A stretch of DNA of 64,000 nucleotides from Heliopora coerulea (taxonomy: Eukaryota; Cnidaria; Anthozoa; Scleralcyonacea; Helioporidae): NCBI GenBank assembly GCA_030142905.1, contig JASJOG010000103.1, positions 839,501 to 903,500 on the forward strand, given 5' to 3'. The translations under genes and the position numbers were made by a program. Positions 23,546 through 38,500 of the stretch are shown here, one piece after another (the first letter of the stretch is position 1; every line of letters starts with the position of its first letter). The notes below the pieces were generated by a model. It saw only the letters and a list, made by a program, of their open reading frames with translations. It was not told the DNA's origin and did not search any database.

Positions 23546-26500
23546 CTGAAGTCCACGAAGAAAACCAGAATCAACATTTCGTGACACACACACAAAAAAG
23601 ACGACTCATTGCGCAGCATATTTAACACAAACACGTAATAAATCCACTATTACACTATCTCAGGTTGAGCTATTGTTTGGAACGCAAGCCTTTGCCATAC
23701 TTGTATGATTTCTTTCGTTATTCTGAGAACAGTATTTGCCCAATAATTTTCGGCTACACTACAGTTTAGCGCACACCAGTGTGTCACTAACCAGTACCGC
23801 GGGCTCAGTGGAAGTTTTGCAGCGAAATTGTAGTAACGTCCAGAGCAGACATGCAGACTGAGCTCAACGTTCCATAAATAATTTCGCTGTAAGGGTAAGG
23901 GAGAAGGTTGGTGTTACGATATGGATTGGAACTGTAAAAGGGAGTATGTTCGGAACCAGAAGTCGGGTACAAACAGTGAACTCGATTTCCATATCTTGAA
24001 TGCTAATTAGCCAATGAAATGTGAAGTCAAGATGGCTTCCCATGGAGAACAATTTTGCACGTCAGTTTTAGTCCCCTACGCAGTTTTGTACGTCAGTTTC
24101 AGTTTTCCACGCGACTTTTCAGATTTTCTGAAGAGTTTTCTTAGAAAATACTGTATACACAAAACATATCTTCAAAAGACAGAAATGAGTTTGTGGATTT
24201 CAAATATATTTCGACAAAGTCAAACCGAGATACAGGTTAGGTATTTTGACGAAAATAAATTACCAAACCGACGAGAAACCTGATAAAACGACCTGGAAAA
24301 ATTACTTCAGGAAACTACTAAATGCACGTCCACTTTTTACCGTTAGTTTATCACATTCGGACAATTTAGCACAGTTCTTAGGCCACACGGCAATAATGAA
24401 TACAGTTAAATACTCGTTTATGAAAAATTGGTCCTGTAATATTTCGTCTGAGTATTTTTTCCATGATTGCGAATCATTTCGAAGTCGACCCAAACAAAAA
24501 CTGAAGATTAAAGTCGTGTAAGAGATGGGAGTTAGCATTCTAGTTATGAAAATTGAGATCACGGGGCACAAGTTGAACGTCTCGTTTTGTGCACTTCTGG
24601 TAAACTCTACTTAAGTCCCCAAGTCACCGATTCTCGGTAAAAAATTCGTATAATGTGTTCTTATCTTTACATATTTCAATGATGTCTCGGTAAACCAATA
24701 GATTTATCGCTCTAAAATTATGTTGGCAAATGTAATTTTGACTTTCGCGCCAAAACTTCACCAGAGAACCCGCGGTAAAGGGCAGTGCCATACTGGTGTC
24801 CGTTGAACTTCCAACACAGTCTCACCCCCGAAAAGATGAATTGCGTGAATCATTAAGGGATGTTTACATGTGCGATTTTGTGCCTTGCAATTCACATCTT
24901 GGAGTATGCGTTTAACTGACGAGAGTGTCGTGGACAAACTACAGCGAATCATAAGCGGATATCTTGCTTGAAAGACTGTAACGAGTTTATTACATACACC
25001 AGGGTGACAACTGCAACGTACAAAATCGTACGTGCGGTAAACTGCCTTTTACGTTTTGTCAGCTGATGCTATTCATCCTTTCAAGGTGTCAGACTGGGCT
25101 GGAACTGCAGCTGTAATTCTTTACCACGGCTATAAAGCACAGAAGGTTCGGAGTAGATCACTCGGGAGCCTAGACTACAGATTTTTTTCTGGTCTAACAA
25201 CACGTTTGCAATATAATTAGAGAAATCGCGTATTCTCTGATAGGCCAACCGTCCAAAAATTCAAACGCAGTGCAATTTTGTCGCCATCGTTCGTAGCGAA
25301 CTTTTAATTCAAAACCTTCATGGAAAACATCTTTAGTCGACCAACAATCCTGGCCAAAAATACTGGGACAACAGTTTAAAATAAACACATTTTCGCCCCC
25401 CTCCCCCCTTGAATGGTGCGAGGTTTTGGTCAATTTTTCGTTTTGCGTGTGATACAGCCCACACCATCTGACATGGTGGGATGAAGCAACACTGATTGGG
25501 GAGGGAGGGAGAAGAAGCGAGCGATATTCCCTCTTTCGTCTTTGGTACGGTTAGTAAGAAGTCATTTGCAACGCTGTCCCAGTTATTTTTGACCAAGATT
25601 GCAGTTCGATTTTTTATCTTTTCAACCATGTATCCAGGTTGGTTTGTATACCTACCCTGCTCCTTCAGATGATTTTCCATTCAGTACCATTACTGCTGGT
25701 GCAGCGCTCATTGGTCGTGGAGCAGCACTTGTTGGGCGTTTGAGACGGGGACCTGGAACAGCTTGGGTATAGGTACGAGATATATTTCCATCTAAAGAGG
25801 AGAAATGAACTTTCTTTTTTACCTAAATTTTCACGTGTATGTTGCACATCAAACGCAGTCTTTACTAAAAACAAGTTTAAAAGTCAACTGCTACTATTAT
25901 TCAAGTTATTTACCAATGAATTCATCCTCACCAACTCTTTGAGGTTTCTGGAAGAAAGATTAGACAGGGAAACAAAAATAAAAAACTAAAATTACTTAAC
26001 GAATGAGGTTTGTAGGCCCAACTAAACATAGAGGACCTTTTCAGCAAAAGCCCGAAATGGTTCTTCTAAAATCCACTACCAGCTGACAGTTTCAAAAAGT
26101 AAAAGACAAAACATATTCCGAAAAACAGTGTCATCTTGTAAACTCAAGATTCGAGTTATATAAGAGACGAAAGTGAAATGGTAATATTTCGATTTTATTA
26201 CAATTTTATTACGTAAGCAAAATACACGTATCTGTATTTCTCATTGGCTGAGTGGTTGGCGATTATATCGTTGATTTAGACTGCTAGCAATTTAGGGTAG
26301 GTATTCATGTTTTAGGCTGGTACATTCAAAGGAAGACGTTATACCAGACAAGTACTTTGAGATGTCAAATTGTGAGTAGTTGACCTCTGTTAATCCGCTT
26401 CACGGTATCTCTAGTTTCACGCTCTGAAGCTTCGAGGATTCGACATATGTGTTGGTTATGCTTGAGTAGAAACGACTGTAAATGAAGGATGTCAAGTTGA

Positions 26501-29500
26501 TTTTGAGGCATTAACTGTTCTCATGTGTTATAACTATTCCTTTGAAAGCTTGACATACTCTTTCAAGGGTGCATTCTTACATTCAGTACTATCTAGGGGA
26601 GCACAGGTAGGGCAAGCAGTTTACACCATATTTTTGTAATAAAAATTCCCGGATGTAGCCAAGGTATAGCCATTCTCTTAAAGTAAGACTGAACAAAATT
26701 CTGACTAGCACAGTCGTGCCAAGCGAAACAGAATATAAATCTAAAAAAAGATTACGAGGACTTCTCACGAGAAGGGATGATCTCTGATGAGGGACCATAC
26801 AATTAAATCTTACAACTGTAAGATCTGCGAAGGCTTTGTATACATTTTAACAAGTACCTAGGCGTGGCGTATGGAGTACTTCTCACATGCAAAAATATAA
26901 GTTCATGGTACAGTCAAACCTGCATTAAGCGGCTCTGTATTCAGCGGTCACCCTCTATTGACCGATCAGTTGTCTTCAGTGAACTCGATTACCATATCTG
27001 GAATGCTAACTGGCCAGTGAAAAGTGAAGCCAAGATGGAGGGCAATTTTACACATCAGTTTTAGTCACCGACGCGATGTTGTACGTCAGTTTTAGCCTCC
27101 CACGCGACTTTTTACATTTTCTGAAGAGTTTTCTTCGAAAACACACACAAAACATGTCTTCAAAAGACAGAAATGAGCCCAAGAATTTCAAATATATTTC
27201 AAACCAAATTACAGGTTATATGTTTTCACGAAAAAAAATTACCAAACTAAGGAAAAACCTGATAAAACGTTCTGGAAAAAATAACTTCAAGAAACTACTA
27301 CATGCACATCCACTTTTTACCGTTAGTTTACCACCTTTAGACAATTTAGCACACTTCTTAGGCCACACGGCAACAACGAATACTTTTGAATGCTCGTTTA
27401 TGTAAAATTAGTCCAGTAATATTTCGTCTGAGTATATTTTCCACGGTTGTGAATGCTTTCGAAGCCAAACCAAACAAAAACTAAAGATTAAAGTCGTGTA
27501 AGAGATGGAAACTGACGTACAAGACCGCGAACAGGACTGAAACTGACATACAAAATTTCCCTCCATAGGCGGCCATCTTGGCTTCACTTTTTGCCCGAGC
27601 GAAGGGCTGGGAGTTAGCATTTCAGATATGAATATCGAGTTCACAAGTTGTCCTAGTTCCGAATTTTACTTCTGCAATTTACAACAGACATGACCTCCGT
27701 TAAGCGGTCAATGAGCAGTTTCTGCTGTTTTCGACTTGTATCGAATGGTCACCTGACAAATAACCGCGTAACTACGGCATGTAAATTTTACAGATTATTT
27801 TTTCACAGTTCATCGACTAATCGGAGAAAATCAATGTTTATCAATAGAAAGAAATAAATCTATAAATTCTCTTCAGCGGAGCAGTTATGTTGCATGGCAA
27901 ATCCTCATGTCATCAGCTTTTCTCTCGACCATTTGCAGAAAAAGCTATCTCCTTAAAAGTGGAATTAGTAGGGACGTTTAGAACATGACAACCACCTTTG
28001 CTTATTCCTTTCCGGTTTACAACCTCTCCAGAATTTGTTGGCCTCTTTATGAATTTGGTAAATCCTGTTATGATCAGTTTAGAGACATATCCCAATATCC
28101 TGTAATGTTAGATGGCACGAAGACCGTCTTTAGCGACGAGCAAAGTAAATCGTTTCTTTCATGAAATCAAATTACCAAAGCCAAAATCACAAGAAAAGCA
28201 TAACAGAGTTTTAGTGACGATTAAACAACATTAATGAAAACTATGGACATTGCTAGGATTAATGAAACTTTATCACAAAAAATAGTGTCGTAGTAATGTC
28301 ATATCTCAACAGTCATTAAGAATATGACAGTACAAAAAGCATGACCATTTTGTTTTGTTCTTGACAAGTAAGACATATTTCCATCCAAACGTTACACGCA
28401 CAATGATTTAATTTAATAACACACCTTAATTTAAATCAAATCAAACGCCCGAAAATCAAACAATTTTGCTTTGAAGGAGACAGAGACCTATTAAGTGATA
28501 TGTTAGTACAGTAATGGAATTTTTTGGTCAAGTGATGCCCATGCAGTTTCATATGTTGCATTCAATGTGGTAATGTTCAGTTGTCATCCCAGACATGTTA
28601 TCCTACCCTCGTCATTAATACGAGACCTCCAAGGTTACGGACATGTGATTTTGCGCTTTTCACGATCAATTCGCGCCTTATCATTTTCAAAACGTAAATA
28701 CAGACAGGTGTCAGCAAGGTCAAAAACTTCCTAAATAGATATCATTTAAAGAACCACTGGTACATAAAATGAATGAACATGAAGCCGACCAAATGTCATG
28801 AAGAAACTTCAAGGCAGATGGCAAAAAGTAAACAGAAATGGATATCTTGAAATTCATAAATACAAATACGTTGCAAACTAACCAAAGGTAAGTCTTTTAA
28901 AACTGGAATCCCTTCACCTGGTCCCATATGAGAAACATGATTAAAGTTAGTCGGAAGCGAAATCAATTTGGACTTCATATCGGCATCCAGATCTTGGAAA
29001 CCCATCTCCCGCGTCTTAAATGACCACCTGAAGAAAACATAAAGTTAAGAGATGTCTACATACCAGGGGCCGAAATTAACTTTTCACATCTACGCGCCCA
29101 AGATGAAACGTGGTCGCCAAGTTTCAGTGCTATTGCTCAGCAGTAAAACGTTAAACAAGATCGCAGAGAAAACGAACGTACGGAGCGCTGTGTACGAATA
29201 ATTTAATAACAAACTAACTTGTTCCATAATTGTACCTTTTTACACACATCTTGAACTGAGATTCTGAGTTTTTGAATCTTAATGTCATTTCTCCAAGATG
29301 TTGGCAGCATGAAATACGGTCGTCCAATGGGCGACCATATTACGCGATTTGGTCGCCAGTGTTAAATTTTGGTCGTTTCTGACGACTGGACGACCGTAAA
29401 TTTCGGACGCTGCATACCATATTTTTCCATGAAATAACCTTCGCCCTCTACGTTACTACATTAATAATGAATACATTGATTTAGAAAAGGCCAGGCTTTC

Positions 29501-32500
29501 ATGCGTAAACCTTGCACTTTAATCACATATGACACTGTTACGATTAACGTACTTTTTCTTGCTTTTCATTCTAAGAACAGCTGCTATAGCTTTCTTGCCT
29601 TTGGTTGGATCGGGAATAATTAGCTCTTCTTCTGAAATGTTATAGAAATCAACAATTAAAGCTACGACTGGAAAGAGGAACAGAGAAGTTGTTCAAAACC
29701 ATTCCGCAGCCATTTGGTATTTGGCTATATGGGCAACAGCAATCACATGACAGAAAGTCATACTGTAATTGCGCACTTGCATGTCTACACATCCGCACAT
29801 GTCAACGAAGAGTAAACGTAGACAAACATTAACCAAAATGACACGGAAAGTCGTCATGTGACAGCAACGACATCAGGATCAAAACCTTCGTCAATAAGTT
29901 GACCAGTTGCCTGAAAAGGTGTTGAACAATGTAACGATCCGTGTAATAAACCATAAACGACTAACCTTTCATCAGCTTGTTTTTCAGAAATAGTAAACTA
30001 TGCGTTTCGTCCGCGGTCGATAGACAGAGTGAACCGTCACTCACAAGTGCGGAACACTAAAAAAAGAAAAGAAAATATCGAGAACCATGTACAAAAAAAC
30101 TGATAACATGAAACAAGCACGTAGATCATCGCATCCATTTTAGATGGAACATATTCGACCAGTTTCTAAAAACTCTTGGCCAAAATATCCATCTTTTCTT
30201 CAATTTGTTGTAATAGTCAATAGAGATCATAACCTCGTAACAGTAGGCAGTTAAACCGGTTTGGTTACCAGAGAATTTGATGATCCTTAAACCTTAAGGT
30301 GTCAATTAAGAGGGAAAAAATGAGTTCTGAAGAGAAAACTTTCAAAATTATAAAACTGGCCTTTACAATTTCCTCATTCATTACCTGGTCATTGATGTAC
30401 GAAGGTTCATTTGATATGAATATAACGCAGTTCCACAAGTGAAATTGCATGATGACTTGTAAAATTTGGAATACTTTTCAGTTTACTAGTCAAAGTTAGT
30501 TGATACTGTTGCATGCACGTGTACAATGGCGAAGCTAGGCATAGCAACAGGTCATGCTATGCAAATATAAATTTACATACGAAATTAAGACATCAAAAAA
30601 AATATATCCACCAACAGGTGTTTTTCTGGAAGTTTCAAGTCATGCTTAGCATAACCGCAAGCTTGGCTATTAACTGTACCATTTTTATATAGCAACTATT
30701 GCGATGGTGGGTACATCGCTTGATACCTGAATATCGTATATTATTCAGAACTTGCTTTGGTAATGTTAAATTTGCATAGCATGACCGGTTGTTATGCTTA
30801 GCTTCGCCACTGCACGTGCGTGTAAATGTTCCGTGACACTAAACAATGAAAGTTTCGAACAATTTGATTAAACAATCGCACAGATACTCATGATTTCCCA
30901 GTAACTCTTTACGTAGTATGACGGATGCGACCGGTTATTTGTACATCAAATGAACTTCAATCCCTGAAGGACTAAGGGGGTAATGGGAGAACTGCACAGG
31001 CCAATCTTTTAATCATTTAAAAAGATCTTTAAACTAATGTTCTTCAGAACTTTTTTCACTTCATGGATGCTTTAAAAGGTACACTTTAATTTTTCTTACT
31101 TTGTTCAGACATAGATACATAGATGACGTCAGAACGTGGTATCAACAAGTGTATTGTACTAAATCCCATATATATCCAATTGTCATCGCGGATACAAGGA
31201 TTAATGACAACTTCAACTTTTGTATATTCAAATATCTATAATATTCTGAATATTATACCTTTTTAATTGGTATAGTTTGAATCCATTTTGCTGTATTTGC
31301 TTCAAAAATATCGATGCCTCTGTCATTGAATGACAAGATGAAGGGATAGCAAAAAGCTGAAATACAAACGTTCAAAAGGTTTTATTCCTAGAAAATCTGT
31401 GTAACAACCAAAGAGGAAGTGCAAACGGAATACTTACATAATTAAATACGTTTTACATTCCTCTTGCAAGCGGAAGTTATTAATAATATGTTAATAAAAT
31501 ATGAATAATCACGGAGTCCCTCTTTTCAAGGAAGTTTGATATCAAATATTTTGAATAAACTTCTGTTATAAAAAGGTAGTATAGCAAATGACTAGAACTA
31601 AAAGTTCGTCATAAAGTTTTGATCAGTCTTCCCTCACAGGAAATCGTCTCAGACAATGACTGCAGGATAGTAAACTGCTATTTATGGACACGGCGGAAAG
31701 CAGTCTCGTCCGGACTGTAATTTGTAATTAAACTTATTTTGACACAATCAGCTTCCAGTTCCCAGTTTTTCAAAGGGCCATGTTTGTTTGTTACATAAAA
31801 GCTGTTCAAGTTATCTATCACTATATACATCAAACAAACTACATTACCACTTATCTATGTTACAATTACTATTTCTAACTTATCAAATGAACTCAAGGTA
31901 TAAAAATCTGAAACCCTGGAGAGGTGCATCGTGGTATTAATGGCATTAATCTAACACCATTTTTTGCCAGATAAAGTTTGGATAAAGATTCACTTCAAGT
32001 TAAACTACACAGCACAGCTTCTTCACCTCAGTTTTGTAACATCGAAGAAGGTACGCTTACTTCCGACTATCAGGTATCCAGCTTTCAGTGATTTTCGTGT
32101 TTACAGGCAACAAAACGTAACGCAGACAGATTTTATCTACTTGTTTCGTAATAGGTTTTAGAGAATACATCAGTTTTCGGTGATATTATTTTAGGTACTT
32201 TTCTATTCGTTCACATGTGGTGTGAAAGGGCCGTGATAACGGCTTGATTCAGTATCACTAAATTCGAAAAGCTTTTCATTGTCATTTGAGTGAATATCAT
32301 CAATGATTTATAACCATTTCATAAAACTTAAAAAAGTTCGCTAACTTGTACTTCACTCATAAAATGAAACATTTCTGAATTCGTGCTTTACAAAACAGCG
32401 AAAATTACAAAACAGCAAAAATGGCCTGCAGCAGTTTGGAAAGTTAATCGCAGGAGTCTTTTTACTGAAAATCTTTTCTTGCATCTATCGCTGTTTTGAA

Positions 32501-35500
32501 TGTATAATAAAACAATTATTGGATTCGGCTTACGCATTATATTAAGAATTATCCAGATCTCGGTCAATGATATCCGCCTCAGCTTTCGGCTTCGGCAGAT
32601 AACATTGACCTCGGTGTAGATAATTCTTGATATCATGTTCAGCCTCATCCAGTAACTGTTTATACCGTATTTATTCCAATAGACGCCCACAATCTAATAA
32701 ACGCCTCTCTCCAATAAACGCCCCCTTCCAAAAAACGTCCCCCTTCCAAGAAACGCGCCTTTGTAAACCAAATGGACCCGTTTGTGAAATTGTGAAATCC
32801 CTCAAAACCTGCGCGCTTAACCTTTCAGTCGACGGATCTGAAAGGATGAAATATTAAAACGTCCCTCTCTAATAAACGCCTCTCTCTAATAAACGCCTCC
32901 CTTTAGAGCTCAAATTTTTAATAAACGCCCAGGGCGTCTATTGGAATAAATAAGGTAACTACAAGGTTTTCTCCCCCCGACCGCCACTGCGCCAATGACA
33001 AATCACTCAGCGCTTAACGTCATTTCACGCTTTCAAGACGGTGGGAATCCTTTAGTATTTTACTCAGGCTATCGCCACTATATTTTAATCATTAATGGGA
33101 GATCCACCGCCAGGAAAAAGTTCAGGTGACAATTTCGCTTTGCACGTGAGTCAAAGCACTACTAACACTGCATTACGCTATACTTAACAAAAATACTGAG
33201 CTCATTCGTCAAAGACATTTTATCGGCAAATCCTGTAAGGAATTCCAAGGCGCAGAGGTCCAGTGTAGATAGCTTCGATAAAACAGCTGCGTTCTTGAGG
33301 TTATACACTATCTAAAATATAGAAAACAAGCTTCTCGACGTTTCGAGCGAAGGCCCTTCGTCCGGAGATTAGTAGCATCACTACTAATCTCCGGACGAAG
33401 GGCCTTCGCTCGAAACGTCGGGAAGCTTGTTTTCTATATTTTAGATAGTGTATAACCTCAAAAAAATCCTGTAAGGGCTCATTTATACGGTACTATTCCG
33501 TATACGATTGTTCGTGATGGGGTATTGTGACGAACTTTCTTCGTCGTCGACAGTATTGATAATTTATATCCAAATCGTAATCTAGTCTAACCTAAAACTA
33601 AAATCTACTGTAACCGTGCATGCATTTATGACAATTTTACTTATCTATCTAAAACCTCAGAGTAGGAACGGATGTTCAACAATGACATCTCCACTGTCCC
33701 AAGAATACCTCAGGGACCACGAACCCAACGTCCAGCGAGGAAGACCGGCCGCCGCTATAACAACGTCCAACGGCTCAATATCACTCTTCGCAACGAAAAC
33801 AGGATATTTTACCAATTCCACTTGATGACAGGTTAGGTTGTTACTGTACTCCTTCGCACTTCACGTAAGGATTTACGGAGGTTGTAAGCCGTCGATTTGT
33901 ATACACTTGTTTAAGGACACTAGTCTTTACGGATTGACGTCTATCTTGTATTTGTCACTGAAGACTCCACTCACTTGGTGCCCTGGACGTTTCTTCAATC
34001 CGGATCTCTTCACAATTCTTAGACAGCATGTATTCCTTCTCTGCGAACAACGTTCTCCTCTTTCCCTAATTTGACAATGTTCTGCCTTTTGTCCTTTTTC
34101 TCCTGCCTTATTTATATAACCCATCTAATTACCAACCAGTTCTAATTAATACTAATTCCACAAGGTAACAGGCATGTAATGTTGTCTCAAAGGCTAACGT
34201 CCGGCTTTCGACTCGCCTACTTAATGTAGCAAGTATTGAGACTGTAGTGAGTTAATTGGATGCATCACAACGAACAATCATATGCGACATTGGTATGGTG
34301 TGAATGGGCCCTAATGTAGCCAAATCATCACTTACAGGTAAAACGGTTTTGCATTTTTTTTCTCCAGTTACATGTACTACCAGTGCATACATTCCCTAGT
34401 TTATTTCCTCGGTAACCTGGTAATATTACGAGGTTACAGAACGAAGTCTCTGGACATTTGTGATTAAATGGTTCGTCAAGCCTGAAGACGATTCGTGTTT
34501 CTAAGGAACTGAATACACGGTAGAATTTCAGTCCAACTTACCGAGTTAAATTTTTAGGGATTTTGTCCTTAATGAAATTTTCATCACCTAATCTCAAGAT
34601 AAATTTTTAAGTGAATTTTTACTGAGAACGCGCTGAAATTCTCAACATAATCTACCCAAACTTTCTTTAACATTTCTTAATATCCCTTGATTGAGACAGA
34701 TAATAAGTTAATTTAACGGTGTAGCTAACTTACCGACACTTGTTGGAGGCGAAGGCCACATTAGTTCTTCCTCTTTGCTTTTACGACCATTATTGTCGAC
34801 AAAGATACCAAGCTCTGTGAATAGGGCAGACACAGAAGTAAGAAAACACATGGTAACAAGTTCAAAAATGTTTTACGGGAAACTAGATTACCGATATTTA
34901 TTACTGATGGTTGTTACGTGTGAACAAAAGACATGAGGACTTACGATCAAAGCAAAGCAAATATTCTTTATGAGGCTGAATTTCTACCGCAAGTAGAGCG
35001 TCCATCGGGTTTGACGAAATGTAGCTCAATAAAGGATCGTCAGAACTCACAAGTTCTAAAAGACAATGGGGCAAAAATTAGTATTTCAGCATTCCAAATG
35101 CTCTTGTAACAGTGTTTTTGAATAGAAGTGTTTTTTCCCGTGGCTTTTTTCGCTTTGGATTTTGTACGCAACACGAATACACAGATTAACGTGGCGCTTT
35201 TTTTAAAACAGCATATTCGGCGTTGAAATTGTGTTTCGTCAGCTGAAATTAAAGACGCTCCAGTTGGCTTTGTGGTAAAGTACAATATAAGCCTCGACAC
35301 TTACTGAGTGGTTCTCCTCCTTGTAAACTGTACACAACAAATCCAGAGTTATAGCCAACAAACAGTCTACCACTGTACAGCCCTAGCCACTGACAGTTCA
35401 CAGATAAAACCAACGTCTAAAGAAACAGACACCAGAAGATTTGACCTAACATTGCAATATCCAAGATAGCGGAATTGGTATCATAACATTTCCACATCGA

Positions 35501-38500
35501 CTACGCAAAAGCCTTGGCCTAAGACGTCCATGCAAGTGACTGCAGGTTTCGGCTTGCGTTAATTTGCAATAATTTGTAACAAGTTCCAACGTGTTCAAAT
35601 TTTTAGGCAAAACTTTAGATATTGTCATGCCTTTTTGTTCCTGTTTGGTCGACATTTACAGTTGTTGTCAGTAAATTGCATAGAAAACTGCATTCCTCGC
35701 AGTGAATTTGCCGCATTCACGGTTTAAACTTGGATCGAGTTACTTTTTCGCTTGGTCAGCCAAAGTGAAACTTAAGGCATGCAGCAGCAACTTGCATGCA
35801 TTCTCGTTTGGCCTAGGCAGAAAAAGGGGTTCTTGCAGTCTTTTGATGTTCAGGCCTTGGCATTAAAAACATGACACGATATTTGTCAAAATGTGGGCGA
35901 AAGAAATATACAACTAAACGCACTTTCAAATTAATCGAACAAAGTGAATAGGGGGCCATTTGGTCAATAGGCAAGTGTAGTGACAATTACACCAATGCAC
36001 CTCGCCGGTGCCATAAGCTTCAAGGATAGGACAAGGTTAGGCGTGAAGTCTCGCAGACATGTCGCAGTGACATGCCCAAGGGACAAACCCAACCGTGTGC
36101 ACCAAGGAGTAACTTGGTCGCGAGGACAAAATTTTGTCCCCGACACGTTTCGCATGAATTGAAATTGATTTAAATTTCTGCAACAACTCGCAGGGACAGA
36201 AGTGCGTCCTTGGGATATGTCCTTGGGAAAAGTTCATGCGACAAATTTCATCTATAAAGCTCTACGACAGCTGATCACTGAACGTGACTTAATTCCAAAC
36301 AATACCTCGACTCACACTTTCTCTTCCTCCCATGGGTGATCACCGATCAAAACAGTCAATCAAGTAAAACAAGTCCCCGTGACAAGTCTCTTCGTGTGTC
36401 TGAGAAAAGGGACGCGTCTCTGCGACAAGTCTCCGCAACTTCACGCCTCGTGTGTTCCAACCTTTAAGACCGTTTACACTTGCAATTTCATGCTTTGCGA
36501 TTGACATCTTGGAGTATGTGTTAAACTCAAGAGAGCATCGAAGAGAAATTGCAGTAAATCATCATAAACAGATATCTTGCTGTTTTGACTGTCATTGGTT
36601 TATTGCATACACCAGGATAACAATCCCAGCGTATAACATCGCACGTGTAAACGGCCCTTTAGTTCATTCCTACATACGTTCAACGAGCTGTGAAATCTGC
36701 AAAACATCACACCATACAACTTCTCCAGGGGTATAGTTTACCCATTTTGGCTGGAGGGATTCCGGCTCAATTTGCCCGAATACTCTATCAGTTAAAAAAT
36801 TGTACGAACTTAATTTTACGCTTAACCAGATCATGCACACTATAGCCGCACCTCCTCGGCCCTAATACGTATATTAAACACAAACCAGTAACAAGAAGGG
36901 ATTTTGATCTACCTTACCAAACCAACATTTGCCCGATATTTAATGCTTTAACTGTCTATTTTTCCCCGAATTTTCAAATTTTTTAACAAACGTTGGCGGG
37001 TAGGGTGCGTGCGTGTGTGTCACACACCCCATAAACTACGCCCCTGAAATTCTCCACGATTAATTCTCAAACGAACATTGAAACTAGAGTTACCTTATTT
37101 CTCTGATATCGGAGTTTCGTTTTGTTTAATTCATATACATATAATTGTCGCTTTACGGAAACACACAGGCAACTCGTCTTTCCCTCATCGGTGTACCCAG
37201 TAACAAAAAGGGAACAACCTACAGAGGGAAATCAGCATCATGTTAGTACTTCAGGAATAATGCGTTTTCAAACATAAAAACAAATACCCGTAATGCTAAG
37301 TAAATGCAGCACAACCGCTCCTTACGGACACCTGTGGTAAGCGGACACCATGCCTTGGTCCAAGCCAAACATCTGTTACATCACTATATTCACGACCTCT
37401 CGTAAGCGGACACCTCCCGTACGCGGACGTAAACACCAAAAAAAGAAATCCCAAACAGCATTAAAACTTCTTGTTACCATAAAATAGTCTTAATGGGATG
37501 CGGTGTTGAAGTAACTTGGGTGTCTTTACTGGCTTAGTGAAACATCTGTTTTTCCTGACTGCATTACATAATAAGGTTCTCAAGCACCACGATTATGTAG
37601 TGATAAGATCATGAAGTTTCTGTGTTTACTTAAATTGGGCCTGAAATATTGTACTCTGGTAACAAAATTTAAATAATGCTGATGATAATACGATGATTAC
37701 CTATTGAAGAGAATGCTCTGAACTTCAGTACCTTGGCGTGAACGAACATGTGCCACACATCGCTGAGTTGATCGATTAGGGCAATCCAGACTGGCGTGAG
37801 ATCCAAAACGAGCTTTTGAATGAGGCCAATTTGACTTTTGACGCACATGAAAACTCACCAAAGACACCAGCGAATGTATTTATGGAACTTTATTTTTCAA
37901 ACTACTATTCACTCATTCAATCCAACCTGATACATGTAATAGAGTTTACTTGAACACAACGAATGGACGAGATATTCTGCGGGATAATATTTTGTAATTT
38001 CGGGAGGATCTTTGGTCTATTTGAAGCGAAGTGCACCTCTCACTGAAGGAATCATATTTCAATAATCAACTATGGAGTGAATATCAATGAACCTCTCATA
38101 AGCGGACCCCTCCGCAAAAGGATACCATTAGAAGGTCCCAAGAGTATCCTCTTACGGGAGGTTCGATCATATCTTTTTGGGAGAGGTACATTGCCATAAC
38201 CGGGATCAACGCTTCTATTTCGGTCAACCGGGTTTTCACGGCTGGCTGGGGTTTTCACGTGGGGTGTCCTCGCTAAGCAATTTTCAATGAATTTGATACT
38301 GACCGCTGACCTATAAACAACTGGACTGCTTGGCCCCATGACGCGGTCGGCAACAGAACGGAACCAGAGACTAGGTAACCATGTGGAGACTGGGGCTGGA
38401 AAATTAAATATTTCATTTACCTGATATCCTCTCACCTAAGATTCAGGATAATCCTGAAATGTCAATGGTCTTAAGATTCAGAATTATCCTGTTTGCTATG

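Noticed and set aside
37701..37853. Open frame with gtaatc donor first read as an MRCK CNH exon
   Set aside because: The expected sequence was found with correct phase and clear similarity at 39102-39185, which joins directly to 37094-37218. The 37701 frame has a weak acceptor and lies in a repeat region.
38070..38435. 121-codon minus-strand ORF
   Set aside because: No recognisable domain, overlaps the TAAGCGGACACC repeat region and lies in an MRCK intron.
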